Assembly (NCBI GenBank): GCA_013368445.1 | Contig: JAACJO010000005.1 | Location: 992,001-1,056,000, forward strand | Reading direction: 5' to 3' | Source of the DNA: Leucocoprinus leucothites | Lineage: Eukaryota > Basidiomycota > Agaricomycetes > Agaricales > Agaricaceae | DNA: 64,000 nt | Shown: positions 35,601 through 49,589 of the stretch, one piece after another | Numbering within the stretch: position 1 is the stretch's first letter | How the letters are laid out: each line of letters begins with the position of its first letter | Notes under the pieces: model-generated | Told to the model about the DNA's origin: nothing | The model's input: only the letters and a program-made list of their open reading frames with translations | The model's database searches: none | Program-made: the position numbers and the translations under genes

Positions 35601-36825
35601 CATATTGATGAGGTGTTTGAGCAAAGGCGAGCGTTTGAGACTCAAGCCGCAATCCTCGCAAAGTGAAGTGATAGACGCTGCCAGGAAAGCTCTCTGCTTG
35701 CTGAGTTAGAATAGAGGTAGTGAATAATAGTAAGACCTTACCACGCTATCTTCTCCAACATCGTCTGGCGTGACCCTACGGCCCAGAAGAACCTTTGGCG
35801 AGACGACGGGGTTCTTACGGGGAAACGAAAGTTTGTCCAGCTTATCAAGAAACTCTTCGTACGTCAGTCGTGGGTCTCGCATAGCCGCTGCTATAGTGAG
35901 GTGGAGTGTGTATACTTGGATCCAAAGTGGTGTGAAATACTCCTCGTAGCGTCTTGAGGGTCTACCCAGTATATACCAGGCTTTTTGAGTTTGAATATAA
36001 ATATTCCTGAGTTGGGGTAAGCAGATAGTAAAGTAAAACCCGTACTCAGGAAGCACCCACCGGTCCATCCTCTTTGTGTCTGGGTAGTCATAAAATGTAA
36101 CATTGGTAATTACCCAAGTCCTGGTCGGTGTTGATGGCGATTCATTACTGTCATCACTGCTAATTGACACTGCATCCTCTTCATCTTGTTCATCGTCACT
36201 ATCTACTCTGAAGTCCTCATAATCCTCATCGTCTTCTTCGTCGTCGCTATCGACCTTATCCACCAACCAAGGTTTGGAGTAACCAGTAGCATAGAACTGT
36301 CCCGCTCGCATGCCATATTCGGGCCGTAGCTCTAGCAGCCGAGTTAGAGGAACCATTTCGCCTGAGTTTCTGTCGAAGATAGAGACATCATGTAGTAGGA
36401 GAATGGGCACATCTCCGTCCGCCGATCCTTCCGCTTCCTCTTCAAATAAATCATCCTCATGGACATAGTCATCTGTAAAATATTCAGAAACTCGGCATTC
36501 AAGAGACGAGGCACACTGAGACGTGCCTACGAGGAGGTCCCTCTGCTCCTCCACGGCTAACGACACGTTGTCACACGTTGAGAGAGTTGGAGAGAGCGGA
36601 GGCGAGGGATTTGTCTAACAGAATTTGCAACGCCATGTCAGACATATGTACTGAAATATGAAGATACGTGGGGGTATGTGGGTAACGAGACTAGGAGACC
36701 TTGTAAGTATCATTTGTCTTGGGCTTCTTTGTCCGATATGCCTGGCATGGTGACGGAGACCTTGCAAAACGTTTGGCGCGAGAAGAATGTTCCGGGACTT
36801 CAACGTAAACTTGGGCGCCTTTCAT
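31963..36825 (-). CDS. DNMT1: DNA (cytosine-5) methyltransferase, DNMT1 type
   Basis: A long multi-exon gene covering 4.9 kb. After a short basic N-terminus (MKGAQVYVEVPEH, exon 36825-36700) comes an RFTS-like domain (WVLPEYGFYFTI, GRPSRRYEEYFTPLW, DPRLTYEEFLDKL) beside an acidic run. Two BAH-type domains follow (VGEVVMVIPGEDPNKTRAQN, AAAQSPNQYGNQLW, LFHGQWLVHGSKTILQEAAH). The catalytic domain has motif I GLELFSGAGGLGTGMDLSGF, motif IV PPCQSFSGANHHKQADD (near 33630, catalytic Cys), motif VI LLLENVKG, motif VIII QNRPRVIFW and motifs IX/X RECARAQGFPDNY and RQIGNAVPVPLALALG. All key residues are intact. RFTS plus BAH points to a maintenance-type enzyme copying CpG methylation after replication. 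It is head-to-head with MCM7. The acceptor at 36615 and the AAG acceptor of the third exon are the weakest junctions. Confidence 0.93.
32644..32679. repeat. A36 homopolymer inside a DNMT1 intron
   Basis: Thirty-six consecutive A on the plus strand are T36 in the sense of the DNMT1 transcript. They lie within the intron that starts GTGAGT (donor near 32684) and ends TTGTAG near 32634, so they act as an extreme polypyrimidine tract. Such tracts are slippage-prone, and the exact length may vary between strains or reflect assembly. Confidence 0.85.
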
Positions 36826-36915
36826 GTTATTGGGAAGATCAGAGTGTGGGTACAAGGTCAAATTCAAACACCGACTTGTGTTCTTCCATCAATCTCCTTT
36901 CTCCTCTTCCCACCC

Positions 36916-39678
<2,763 letters not shown>

Positions 39679-39991
39679 GAAATCTATGTTCATCTTCTGT
39701 TGCTAACTTTTTCTGTAGTGTATTCCTGTATCATTAGTTGATGTTTCTTACGCTTTCCCCACTGGTGACTTTTGCCCTGTTGAATTACAGTTACCACTGC
39801 TTGCTGTGATGACTAGCCCCTTGGATAATGCACGCCTTTCCACCGTTCAGTGTTTTTGTCAGCATATGGGTCAGGCGAATTTACATCTACGATAAATACA
39901 GCGAAACGAAAGAAAGCAATGCTATTCATCTTAATAAACTGATCCTAAGCGAAGGTGCAAAGTATGACAGTCCAGAAATTAGGTTATCCGT
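39679..39991. other. Convergent intergenic region MCM7-KEX2
   Basis: These 313 bp separate the two 3' ends. The region contains AT-rich stretches but no gene, and probably holds both polyadenylation sites. Confidence 0.5.
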
Positions 39992-42910
39992 CTAATCATG
40001 TACTTGCGTGTTCCCAGCCTCCCTCCCATTCGTACTCGTAGCTGAGCTATGCCCACCAGTTGGACTGATCAACCTCGCCTCCTCCCTTGCCCTAGGAGTA
40101 CCATGGCTGTCCTCATCCGAATCGTCATCCTCCTCCTCCTCCTCCTCCTCCTCCTCCTCTTCTTCTTCTCCACTCGAACTCTCATCACGATATTGCTCCT
40201 GTCTGGGTGTCACGCCACCAGTAGTCGCAGGATCTTCATCATCCAAAAATCCTGAATGGAACCCAATTCCCTCCGTTGACCTCCCAGGCAGATGAGGCCT
40301 CGTCAACCCCGTATTCTCATCCGCATACTCTTCATCATCATCCGACACTTCACCAAACGCATCATATAGCTCCCTCGTACGACCTGAACCACCGGTAGCC
40401 CCTCCACGACCGGACAGCCCGCTCATCGACATCTCTTCGTTACCAACTCGTCCATAACCTGCACGACGCTGTTTACGTCTCCGTACGTAGAAGAAGACAC
40501 CTGCGCCGATGCCGAATAAGATGACGAGCGCTATTGCACCGAAGAACCATTTTTGGCTGGATTCAAGTTTGGATAGATCGGGGAACCAGCCTTCGTCTGG
40601 TGTAGAGTCAATAGCAGTCGGTGAAGCTGTTGGAGTGGCAAATGCAGGTTTGGAGTTTTCGCCTTCTGCGGTACCGTGATCGCCCGGAAGATGACTTGTT
40701 GGTTTGGGGTGTTGCTTAGTCGCTCCTGAAGGAAGGATCGGGATCATAGGAGCTTCTGTTGGCGGAAGGACGTCGTCAACGTTGGGAACTTCGTAATCGC
40801 GTGTTTTGTCTGGATCTATAGCTGAACCCCAGAACATCATGTTCCATCCGAGGAAGGAACCGTTGTTCTTCTGGGGCTCGTTCTGGTCGGAGACGCGGAT
40901 TGTCCAGTCACCAATGGGAACTTCGCCCCTGTATGAAGTCAATGGGTTATACCTCAAGATAATTCAAGAAGAAAGACTCACCAATGCTTTACGGACATGA
41001 ATGTCCATCCAGGGAAACCAGTGGTATCAACATCAAATTGGCGCTTACTGGCTAGGACACTCTTGATGCCGTTGGGACTGGTAAGGGTAACTTCTACATC
41101 TCCTCGCCGAGTATGCTGGATCCAGACTTTAACGTTGATATGCTCGAGTTTCTCCAAGTTGTTGTCGCCCAGCATTTGTTGTGTGATAGTGATTTTGCTC
41201 TCAACTCCCTCAGCTCCAATGAGCTGGCCGCCAGTGTAGTTTCCTTCATTATCCATCTTGCCATCATTTAGCCGGATCGTCTCGGTGGAGAGCCAGGTCT
41301 GTGGCTTGACGGGCTGCCATGATTGCGCAGCTGTGACAAAGGCATACGCATCAAGCGCTCCGTAGCCGTACTTGTAGCTGTACATTCTCCCCGCGGCAGT
41401 TTTTTCCCAGTCTAAATCATCTGGATTGACTATCCGCGCAGTTTCGACGCAGAGGTGCTGGATGTCACGCCATCCCAGATCAGGTCTAGAGAATATGGTA
41501 AGTTTAGGGTTTCTCAAAATAACAATCCAACATGCCTAGCTTCCAGTGCCAGCGCAAAAACACCGACAGCATTGGGGGCAGCTGCGGAAGTACCTCCATG
41601 TGTTGTAGCACAATTGTCCTTACCCTTGTCAGTCGTGACCTAAAATAGGTAACATGAGAAAAACACGTCAGTGCAGTAAAATTATACATACGATGTGTTG
41701 TCCGCCACCAGAACTATATGCCACAATCATGTTAGCCGCACAAGGTTCTGAATAGTATGGGTGCATCCCCTTGTAGTCAATAGCAGCAACTGTGACGGAG
41801 TAGATGCTGTTGGTATAGCCATCGAAATTGCACTGGTCCCCTTGGGCAGCTCCATTGCCACTAGCGAAAACGAAGATCGAGCCCTTTCCATTTCGCCCGT
41901 TGTTGATTCCATTCACGACGGCTTTTTTGATGAGGTATCCCGGGCCTTCCATGGATTGGCCATTGTCAGGCGGGCCCCAGCTGCAGCTGTAGATGGACAC
42001 ATTATGGAATCCATAGTTAAGAGCTGCGGCCTCATCGACGTCGGAAATGGGACCGGACAAGATGCGGACTCCAGCAACTTTGGACTCGTAAGCAATGCCG
42101 ACTCCACAGACATTATTCTTCAAGGCAGCCACTTGACCTGCACATCTGGTCCCATGGTGATCATCGAAGTTTTTAGGTGTTGGAAGAGGCTCATGGTCAT
42201 TGAAGTCGTATGAATCCTCCGCATCCTTTCCAGGAGTAAGGAATTTGTGCATTAATGAAAATGATAAAGCGTACAAAGTTTGCTGCGAGATCTTCGCTTG
42301 TATAATCCAGACCATCATCTACCAACGAGGAAATTACACCTTTTCCTGTAAACCCCATCTCCCACACCGGTGTTGCGTTCATCGAGTGTTCCTGGAACTC
42401 GTTATTGACAAGATGCCATTGTTGATCGAAAAGCGGGTCTTGGATGCCGAGACGTGATGCAATTTCGCGGGATAAGGTGTCATCACCAGGCCGCTTTGAA
42501 GGGGGTGCACGTTTGACCCGTTGTCGTAGCTCCTGTCTGGATAGGTGCTTGACGGAAGAAACAATTCTGCGCGCATGTTCTGCGTCGTCGGAGCGTATCG
42601 AAAGAGGTGAGCGGGCTCGAGCCTGGAGCTGTCGATATGTTTCGAGGACTGGGTCCCGAGACTCCTCTCGTTTTGAAAAGTTATGCGTCAACTTGAGCGT
42701 TCTCACTAGCCAAAAGTTTTCCAGTTCTCCTGCTTTTTCCACAAGTTCTACACCGAGAGTTCGAAGTACATCGTCCAGCGATGCAGGGGATGAATGAGGG
42801 TTATGTTCGATGGCATAATAATTATGTGTGTCGTAGTGGCGCTTTGCAGGTGTCGCAGCGAGTGTGATCTGCAGTAGCAGAAATAAAGGGACTGGCCAGA
42901 GGAGACGCAT
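39992..42910 (-). CDS. KEX2: Kexin, furin-like proprotein convertase
   Basis: Five exons (42910-42275, 42225-41692, 41639-41536, 41485-40982, 40928-39992) give 904 residues. Kexin cleaves secretory precursors after Lys-Arg or Arg-Arg in the late Golgi. A signal peptide (PVPLFLLLQITLAAT) is followed by a propeptide ending in RQRVKR (about 134), its likely self-cleavage site. The subtilisin triad is intact: Asp199 in SLVDDGLDY, His236 in DDHHGTRCAG and Ser408 in HGGTSAAAPNA. The oxyanion Asn is in SCSWGPPDNGQ. The P domain (GDVEVTLTSPNGIKSVL) follows. One membrane helix (about 720-741) and an acidic cytosolic tail are typical for Golgi retention. The third intron (41535-41486) starts with GC, not GT. 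Confidence 0.96.
40129..40171. repeat. Trinucleotide repeat encoding an acidic run in the KEX2 tail
   Basis: About fourteen TCC/TCT-type triplets on the plus strand read as GAG/GAA in KEX2 and encode an uninterrupted run of about 14 Glu that continues into Asp/Ser. The repeat is in frame, so length changes would alter the cytosolic tail without a frameshift. Confidence 0.85.
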
Positions 42911-43446
42911 GGATGCGTCAAGGGTAATAGAGGATAAGGAAGACCAGCTGAATTGGCGCCGTAGTAAAGGACAGCCAGCTCAAGTCACACAGCCACCAAC
43001 TTGAATGCTTCCAAATGCGGAGTTTCTGACTTGAGAGTTTCCTTGACGTTTCATTGGCTGTGCTTTACTCCATTGAAGTTCCCTGTTATTCCTGTTGTAG
43101 GCTAGCAATGACTCCTGAAGCTATGGCCTGGTGTATTCTTGATGACACTCTATCTCCCTCTATCTCTGCTACGGGTATCTGTTTGCCTGCATCTAAAAAG
43201 CGGGTCGGAGCACCACGCGGGTCGTGGTGGATGAAACCCAAATAGGGTAATAGTCCATATCTACCTCCGGCTCTTATGCAATATCTTTCGCCCTTCCCGT
43301 CTAAAACCGCCCTCCCTATTATATTTAGAAAAAGTTCCCCTCATGGTTCACAAGTTTTTCATCTTTAAAACTCCCAAGCTTATCATCCTGTTAAATATGG
43401 ATCGGTAAATGGCATCAACTCTTCCTGCTTCTTCACCCAAGCACTC
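42911..43446. other. Divergent promoter region KEX2 / UNC-93-like gene
   Basis: These 536 bp lie between the two start codons. A 63-codon frame (43054-43245) has no recognisable content. The sequence near 43260-43400 is pyrimidine- and AT-rich, with a TATA-like TTATATTTAG at 43319-43328 suited to the plus-strand gene. No further element is supported. Confidence 0.45.
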
Positions 43447-45355
43447 ATGTCCCCCAAGGCCAACGAGCCTCCCGCCGAAATGGCGCCCTACGATGTCCAC
43501 TGGTTCCGTAGCACCATTTTCCAGGTCATTGTGGTGGGAGGCGTCTTTTTCTGCGTATGTTTTTTTCCTGCCTTCAACTAGTCGCCGGATCTATAATGAC
43601 ACTTTTTTTTTCAGGCCCCTGGCATGTATAATGCCCTCAGCTCCTTGGGCGCTGGTGGACTAGCTACACCCTGGTACGCAAATGCGACTGCCGCCGCCGG
43701 GTATGGTGAGAGTCTCTAACTTATCGTTCGGCAAAGATCGCGCATCTGAGTTCGCCTAGTTTTCATGGCCGTCATGTGTATAATTGGTGGCGTTGTAGTC
43801 AGCAAGATCGGTGTCCGGCTCGCACTTCTTGTGAGTATTTCTATCTCTGATCACACTCGACCTCCAAAGCTCAAGCTACTCAGATCTCAAGTACCGGCGA
43901 TATCATGTGAGCACCATGCGCCTTCCCCAATACTCGGCCTGACGGGCGTCAATCAGCTATGCAGGCAGTCTTTATCTTAACTCTAAGAATGGAACCCAGT
44001 GGTTCCTTCTCTTTGGGTCAATTGTTTCCGGAGCAACGGACGGCCTGATGTACTCCGTCGAAGGACCAATCATCACCGGTGAGAACTGTGTTACCTCTAC
44101 TAACCATTTACTGAGGAGTATATCCTTCAGCATATCCTGAACCTAGTCGTCGAGGGCGCATGCTGGGTCTATGGGTGTTTATGCGTAACGCAGCGCCTGT
44201 TATTGGTGGCGCAATCATCTTCGGCCTGAACGCTAAACTCGACTCCAGTGGTGCCGTCTCCCTGCAAACATACATCGCCATCATCGGTATCATGTGCGCT
44301 GGACCATTTATTGCACTTCTTCTCTCTCAACCAGAGAAGGTGCAGAGGAAGGACGGCGTCAAGATCGCATTCCGCAGGATGGACTGGTCTCGGACTTTGC
44401 ATGAGTTTTACAAGGTTATCAGCTCGCGCAACGTACGGAGTTTCATTTCATTTTATTCTGATTAGCGCCATGCTGAGATTGTTGTCAAAAGATCCTCCTA
44501 CTTTGCCCACTGTTTTTCACATCATGGTTCTACAATTCCTACATTGGTAGGCATCAGTTCAGTTCCTCACTTGTCAGCATACCTTATCATCGGCGCTAGG
44601 GACCCTGCAAACACAATTCTACAATATCCGTACCCGTGCCCTCTGCGCCCTCGTGGTCCCGTGGGGAGATATTGCCGGTGGTTTTGCAATCGGTTACTTC
44701 CTTGATCACGCTACGCTATCCGTAAAACAACGCGCCCGATGGAGTTGGGTCTTCCTTATGGCTCTAAATCTTGGCCTGTGGGTTTGGGCTGCAGTTATCA
44801 CCCGAGAACTAGACAGCCATGGACCTGGAATTGACTGGACAACTGGCTCTATTTTCGGCAAGACCTTCTCCCTGTTTATTATGTTCGAGTTTGCGACAAT
44901 GGCCACACAAACCTTGCTTTACTGGATCATCAGCCACAGTGAGTTCATTTTATCTAGCCGTTCGGTGAGCTGTTGACACATTTCTTGATCAGTGTCCAGC
45001 GACTTCATTGTTCTTTCTTACATGACTGGAATATTACGAGGTGTTGAATGTGCTGGCCAAGCTGTTGCGTACGGAATCAAGTCTAGCAACACAACGGACT
45101 GGTTGTCCATCGGATTGAACATCGGTCTCAGTGAGTATCACTTAATTAATTTTTTATGAACTTTCACCCTGATTGCCACTCGTAGTCGTCCTTTCATTGC
45201 CATTCGCCTGGGCTGTGGTCCGCAAGATCGGCGTAGAAGAATTCAAGGAGATTGACTTTGGCTCTGACAGTGTTGACGAGAAAACCGACGCCGGTGTGAA
45301 GGTCAAGGAAAAAGATCCCGAAGATGTCAGTGTGTCCGATACCAAGAGCACGTAA
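43447..45355 (+). CDS. UNC-93-like major facilitator transporter
   Basis: Ten exons (43447-43554, 43615-43705, 43760-43830, 43884-43906, 43957-44078, 44131-44432, 44492-44546, 44600-44938, 44993-45130, 45186-45355) encode about 472 residues. The protein starts after the short MSPKANEPP head with WFRSTIFQVIVVGGVFFCAP and GMYNALSSLGAGG, the first span and loop typical of the UNC-93/DUF895 branch of MFS. About eleven or twelve hydrophobic spans follow, with EGPIITAYPEPSRRGRMLGL in the central loop and SWFYNSYIGTLQTQFYNIRT later. The C-terminal tail is charged. The substrate is not known; animal UNC-93 regulates ion channels and fungal members are uncharacterised. Exon 4 is only 23 nt and exon 7 uses an AAAG acceptor, so these junctions are less certain. 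Confidence 0.85.
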
Positions 45356-46174
45356 CGAATCCTTAATTCTCTGGGTCTTTTCGGATTTCATGGTGTATCT
45401 GTCTGGCTTCATACATGAATGGTTACGAATATCACGTTTCTTTTGGCCGAAATATACCAGGTACTTAATTACTCTTTCAACTGTAGTCTCGTGTAGGTAA
45501 ATCAACTGTAACAAGGGTATGCTTCGTGTCAACTTCCGGCCCGTTCTCTTGACGGGGTATTGGGAGCATTGCAGGAATCAACAGAACTATGGCGGTCTAT
45601 CATACCCCGTATGTGCGCTTGATAACTATTTTCTGGGAGGACCGTGATACAGAGGCAGGTCACACGATTCGCAGATCGCCAGTTATTTCAGCTTATTGTC
45701 ACCTGAGGCTCCGATCCCATGCTTCTTCACTAAACTTAACATAAACTCATTCATCACACAGTGGTAATCCTATGATACTCCGCCACAAGCAGGAATCGTG
45801 GACAATCCATGACAGGTCAGCTGAACATATTGTGGTACCAATAACATCTTGTCGGTCCGGAATCCCTGGATTCCGAGATAGGGAATCCGTTGGACTTTTC
45901 TAGTTATCTGTGGGTCCCGAGAGTATCTTATAATGTCAAGGCAGTCTGTGTGTCTGTGCAGCGGCGTACCAGAGAAACTGAATACTTACGGCATTGCCGT
46001 TCATATATTTTTCCAGAACAAAAGTGGCGTTTGACAGGATGAAGTGCATCGACTGGAGCACACCCATGACGGATCCGTGGTTAAAAGGCCAGAAGACGAG
46101 ACTAATTCCTCGTTTCTCTCCCGTATAAGCCTTCTTTCAGTGTATCTATTTGCGTTTGACGCCCATACCTCTCC
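45356..46174. other. Intergenic region upstream of first Hsp20 gene
   Basis: Over 800 bp without a gene. Three copies of GGAATCC/GGATTCC occur at 45859-45865, 45868-45874 and 45882-45888, the first two as an inverted pair. A TTCCAGAA core at 46011-46018 (TTCnnGAA) resembles a minimal heat-shock element about 160 bp before the start codon. I see no other structure. Confidence 0.45.
46011..46018. promoter_or_regulatory. Possible minimal heat-shock element
   Basis: TTCCAGAA contains two inverted nTTCn/nGAAn units, the smallest Hsf1-type half arrangement, at about 160 bp upstream of the divergent Hsp20 gene. A third unit in phase is not evident, so this is a weak call. Confidence 0.3.
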
Positions 46175-46754
46175 ATGGATCAAGAACATCCCAACTTCTG
46201 GGCCAGTCTCGTTTCCGTATGCGAACGTCAGTCTTTCAGGGATCTGGTCCATCTTGTCAGTTACGCCATGGGTACGCGGGACTTTGACGGGAATTTATTA
46301 GACCCTCACCCACCTGCGGTTGTAATCCTGCCCCCGTACGTGTGTTCTCTGTGAACTAGTACTACTGGTTCACGTAAAAACGAGTCGGACGTACTAACCT
46401 AAGACCATTTGGTAGGGTGGACCGTCATGAGGATGTGGAAAATAACCAAGTTACTCTCCGCGTAGAGCTTCCAGGCATAAGACGGGATGGCGTGAATCTA
46501 GCGCTATTAGGTGATGAGCTCACTGTTTCGGGGACAAAGGTGACAGTATTTGGTCACGGAGTATTTGTTCAGCGGGAGAGGAGGTATGGCCGGTTCACGC
46601 GAACGTTGAAAATCACGCCAGGGATTAGCTCGGTGGGTTTATTGATTCTGCAATTCCATGAATGCAATACTGAGTCGATGCGTAGCTGAGCGACATCACG
46701 GTGTCGATGGAAGACGGCGTTTTGGCTCTCACATTCCCGAAAACCATTGCTTAA
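46175..46754 (+). CDS. Divergent small heat-shock protein (Hsp20 family)
   Basis: Three exons (46175-46335, 46416-46632, 46686-46754) encode 148 residues. The alpha-crystallin domain is recognisable: VDRHEDVENNQVTLRVELPG, then GDELTVSG, RERRYGRFTRTLKITPGISS, and MEDGVLALTFPK near the end. The N-terminal arm (MDQEHPNFWASLVSVCERQS) is unlike the neighbour's. The domain lacks the usual C-terminal IxI tail. Small Hsps hold unfolding proteins as ATP-independent chaperones. The intron positions are the same as in the Hsp20 gene 0.5 kb downstream, so the two arose by tandem duplication. Several conserved positions have drifted (MDLHED became VDRHED), but no stop or frameshift was found, so it may still be functional. 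Confidence 0.78.
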
Positions 46755-47218
46755 CTTCTGTACTTTTAGTGGTATATTGGTATATAAATCCGGGTGACTC
46801 TAAGCTTGATTCTGTAGTAAATTCTGTAGCAGAATCCAGTGACGGTTTCTGGTCGCGGAATCCGTATTCATGATCATAGTCAAACCAGACATGGATGCAT
46901 CGGACTGCGTTCTATGTCTTTCACTTTTCAGATAACAAGATGGACCGGACTAGACTGCTGTCTGACAATCGATCCATCGACTCGGGTCAAGTCACCAATC
47001 CTCTGCCAATGAGGAGTAGATAAGCTCCAAAGGTCAATGCGTATGGAGTGATCAAGTTTCTTACCGATACAACTAGCCTTTCTTAATGGTTTGTCGTAGA
47101 TGCAAGTGCCCTGTGGCTGGAGCAGATAAAACCAGTTGGCGCAGACTGAAACATCCTAACAATATTTGAGTATTGGAGGGAAGAGCGATGGGGGCCTCAA
47201 AAACATCCCGAGTCAGCC
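46755..47218. other. Intergenic region between the two Hsp20 genes
   Basis: These 464 bp hold the 3' end of the first Hsp20 gene and the promoter of the second. I find no clear heat-shock element with three phased units and no other gene. Confidence 0.45.
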
Positions 47219-47814
47219 ATGTCTTCCAGTATTTTTTATTACGAGCCATTCTACGATTTTGAACGCCTCCTCGGCGATACTTTGCCCAACCGTTTTGTGC
47301 CTGGTGACTACGGCGGTCGTGAGCTGCAGAGACGCGGCGAGAAGGGTGATGAGGGAGTACTTAGTAAGGCTATTCGTCCTCGGTAAGTACTTGGCGGCTG
47401 GTGATCTTCAGTTTCCAATCAAATTTTAAAGCATGGATCTACACGAGGACACCAACAAGAATCTCGTTACTGCTTCCTTCGAGCTTCCCGGCTTGAAGAA
47501 AGAGGATGTCCACATTGACGTTCACAACAATCGTCTCACCGTCTCTGGTGAAAGTCAAATGTCGAAGGAATATGACGAGCGCGGCTGGGCTGTATGTGAG
47601 AGGCGTTTCGGCAAATTCTCTCGAACCTTGCAATTGCCTCAAGGCGTCAAGGTAGGCGGCATCATCGACGGCGCTTCTTTGATTTATTTTATGACGTCAT
47701 TGACTTGATTCGTAGGATGATCAAATCAAGGCCAACATGGAAAGCGGCATCCTCACCGTTAGCTTCCCCAAGGCCTCAGAGGCTGACGCTCCCAAGAAAA
47801 TTGCTATCGACTAG
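47219..47814 (+). CDS. Small heat-shock protein Hsp20
   Basis: Three exons (47219-47382, 47432-47651, 47716-47814) encode 160 residues. The N-terminal arm MSSSIFYYEPFYDFERLLGD is aromatic and typical of fungal Hsp20. The alpha-crystallin domain reads RMDLHEDTNKNLVTASFELP, DVHIDVHNNRLTVSGES, ERRFGKFSRTLQLPQGVKDD and MESGILTVSFPK, followed by a short tail with APKKIAID, which resembles an IxI-type assembly motif. It acts as an ATP-independent holdase. The second exon's acceptor is TTAAAG rather than the more usual pyrimidine-AG. It is needed to restore the conserved RMDLHED junction. Confidence 0.94.
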
Positions 47815-48134
47815 TTCTGTCTTTCATTTTTTTCAAGTCTGTGCATGAGCACATGTAACTTATCCGTATTTATTACCCCTGCCCGAATGGGGTAAATGAA
47901 CATTGATGTGATGTGATGTATTTAACTTATTTTGAATGAATCTCAAGTGTTTGCAAGTCGATTTCTGGATTGTGTCTCAGGCTGGCTGACAGAAATATGC
48001 GACTGCATGTTCGCGTTTAACAGCACCCTAATTCGGAAGTTGCATCCGTCTATAACCCCCCGTTGGACCGACATTTCCTCCGCCCTCTTCCCGATCTACC
48101 CACAGCCGCCATCGTCCGGCCCCGCCTCGGCCTA
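47815..48134. other. Intergenic region Hsp20-DUF6699-like gene
   Basis: A 320-bp gap. Repeated GATGTGATGTGATGT-like sequence occurs near 47902-47918, and a C-rich tract precedes the next start codon. No gene is seen. Confidence 0.4.
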
Positions 48135-49148
48135 ATGTTCCATTATTCAGGGATAATCAGACCGGGTATGTGAGTTTGTTGTCAGTGATATGTACATTCA
48201 TTCAATGCCGTATGTTAAGAACCATATGCTACCTGCAACGGGTTCGTGCGGGCTGACTACACGGGAGTTCTTCCCGTGGCGTGGTCCTCGCACCCGTGGC
48301 CAGCCCACTCTTCCCTTCCCGTTTACCCTGGATATCACTACCAGAACCCTTCTCTTTTCTTCAGCGGTTACCACGCCAACAATACTTCTGCACCAAACGG
48401 GTGGAATCATACGCCTCTCAAGCCGCCGAAACCTTCACTAAATCACTCTCATAGATTATCTCGTTCTTCTGGCCCTGGTAGCTCTCAACCCTCTCCTGGT
48501 ACTCCCGGGAACGTATTGGGTTCTGGAAATTCTCATCGTTCATCGCCACCAAGCACTCCTTTCGACTGGCGTAAATTGGTTCAATACCCGTCGGACATTG
48601 CGCTGCACTGTGAATTACAATGGCATCGTGCTTGGACACCTCACTCATTGGGTTTGCACTGGGATGTTTCTCGTCCCCCGTCTGTGGCCAAGGCACTCTC
48701 TTCCCGTTACAATATCGTTGTTCCCGAATTTAACTCTCCCGCTTTGCACAAGCCCGTTGAACACTTTGAGCTCTGGCCTGACCATCCAGTACTTGCTCGG
48801 TATATGCATGAATTGAATTGGGGTCCCGTCCCGATATCCAAGCCTAATCCAACCGTGCTGGAGCTCCTACAAGCCATATACGACTACCTCTGTACGCCTC
48901 TGACCAACACCGACCTGAGATATATACACTCCACGCCACAGAATGGCGAGTCGTTGGAGCGAGCGCGCAAGCAGCGAGTCGAAGGAGGATATTATGCCGT
49001 CAATGACGTTGAACACAAGGGACCGTTTAGAAGATCAGATGTTCTTGGAAGTCATCGGTGCTTTCATGGCATTCGTGCGGTCAAGATGGGAGACGGGAAG
49101 GACATTCTCTACTTCAACCTCGGACCTGGTCGTGTTCCTCGCTACTGA
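48135..49148 (+). CDS. DUF6699-like basidiomycete protein
   Basis: Two exons (48135-48165, 48220-49148) give about 319 residues. The long frame has no upstream ATG before a stop, so a short first exon (MFHYSGIIRP) joined by a 54-nt intron is proposed. The N-terminal ~110 residues are rich in Pro, Ser, His and Asn. The conserved half begins at GLHWDVSRPPS and continues with FELWPDHPVLARYMHELNWG, TVLELLQAIYDYLCTPLTNT and RRSDVLGSHRCFHGIRAVKM, ending LYFNLGP. This order (WDVS...P, a hinge, DVL-type GxxxFxGL) matches my recollection of DUF6699, abundant in Agaricomycetes and of unknown function. The start exon is the least certain part. Confidence 0.7.
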
Positions 49149-49589
49149 AGAATACAGCAATGCCTTGACTGAGTTGTTGAGCCCTTCGTAATCACGATGA
49201 CTTTTCACCGTACCCCTAGATTCCCTCATACCCACAACAGTGTAAACCCAATACTCAATGGATCACTCACTATATATGCATGTATTCCACTATCTATAAG
49301 GTTTCCCCATGTATTACCCCTGTACAATACCCAGAGTGGAAAAACCCTCCTTGTATCGAACCATGTATCATATATTTCGTATACAATAATGTGCATTTTC
49401 GTCCGGTGAGAGAAGCACTGGACTGAATCTTTCCTTGCTGAGTGATCATAAATTCGCAATGTCAAGAGAGATTATCTGTTATCATTGATGCCGACTAGAA
49501 GCACGTGTATGTGACGCAACTGTGCTGCTAATTCCTTCAGTGGCACGTCCACCACCACCTCCATTTCCCTTCGACGTGTAATTTAACAT
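49149..49589. other. Intergenic region upstream of NMT1
   Basis: A gap of 441 bp. It is AT-rich with several TATA-like and ATAATA runs. I find no gene or RNA. Confidence 0.45.

Noticed and set aside
43054..43245. 63-codon frame in the KEX2/UNC-93-like promoter
   Set aside because: It has no similarity that I recognise, no good leader and sits between two divergent starts.
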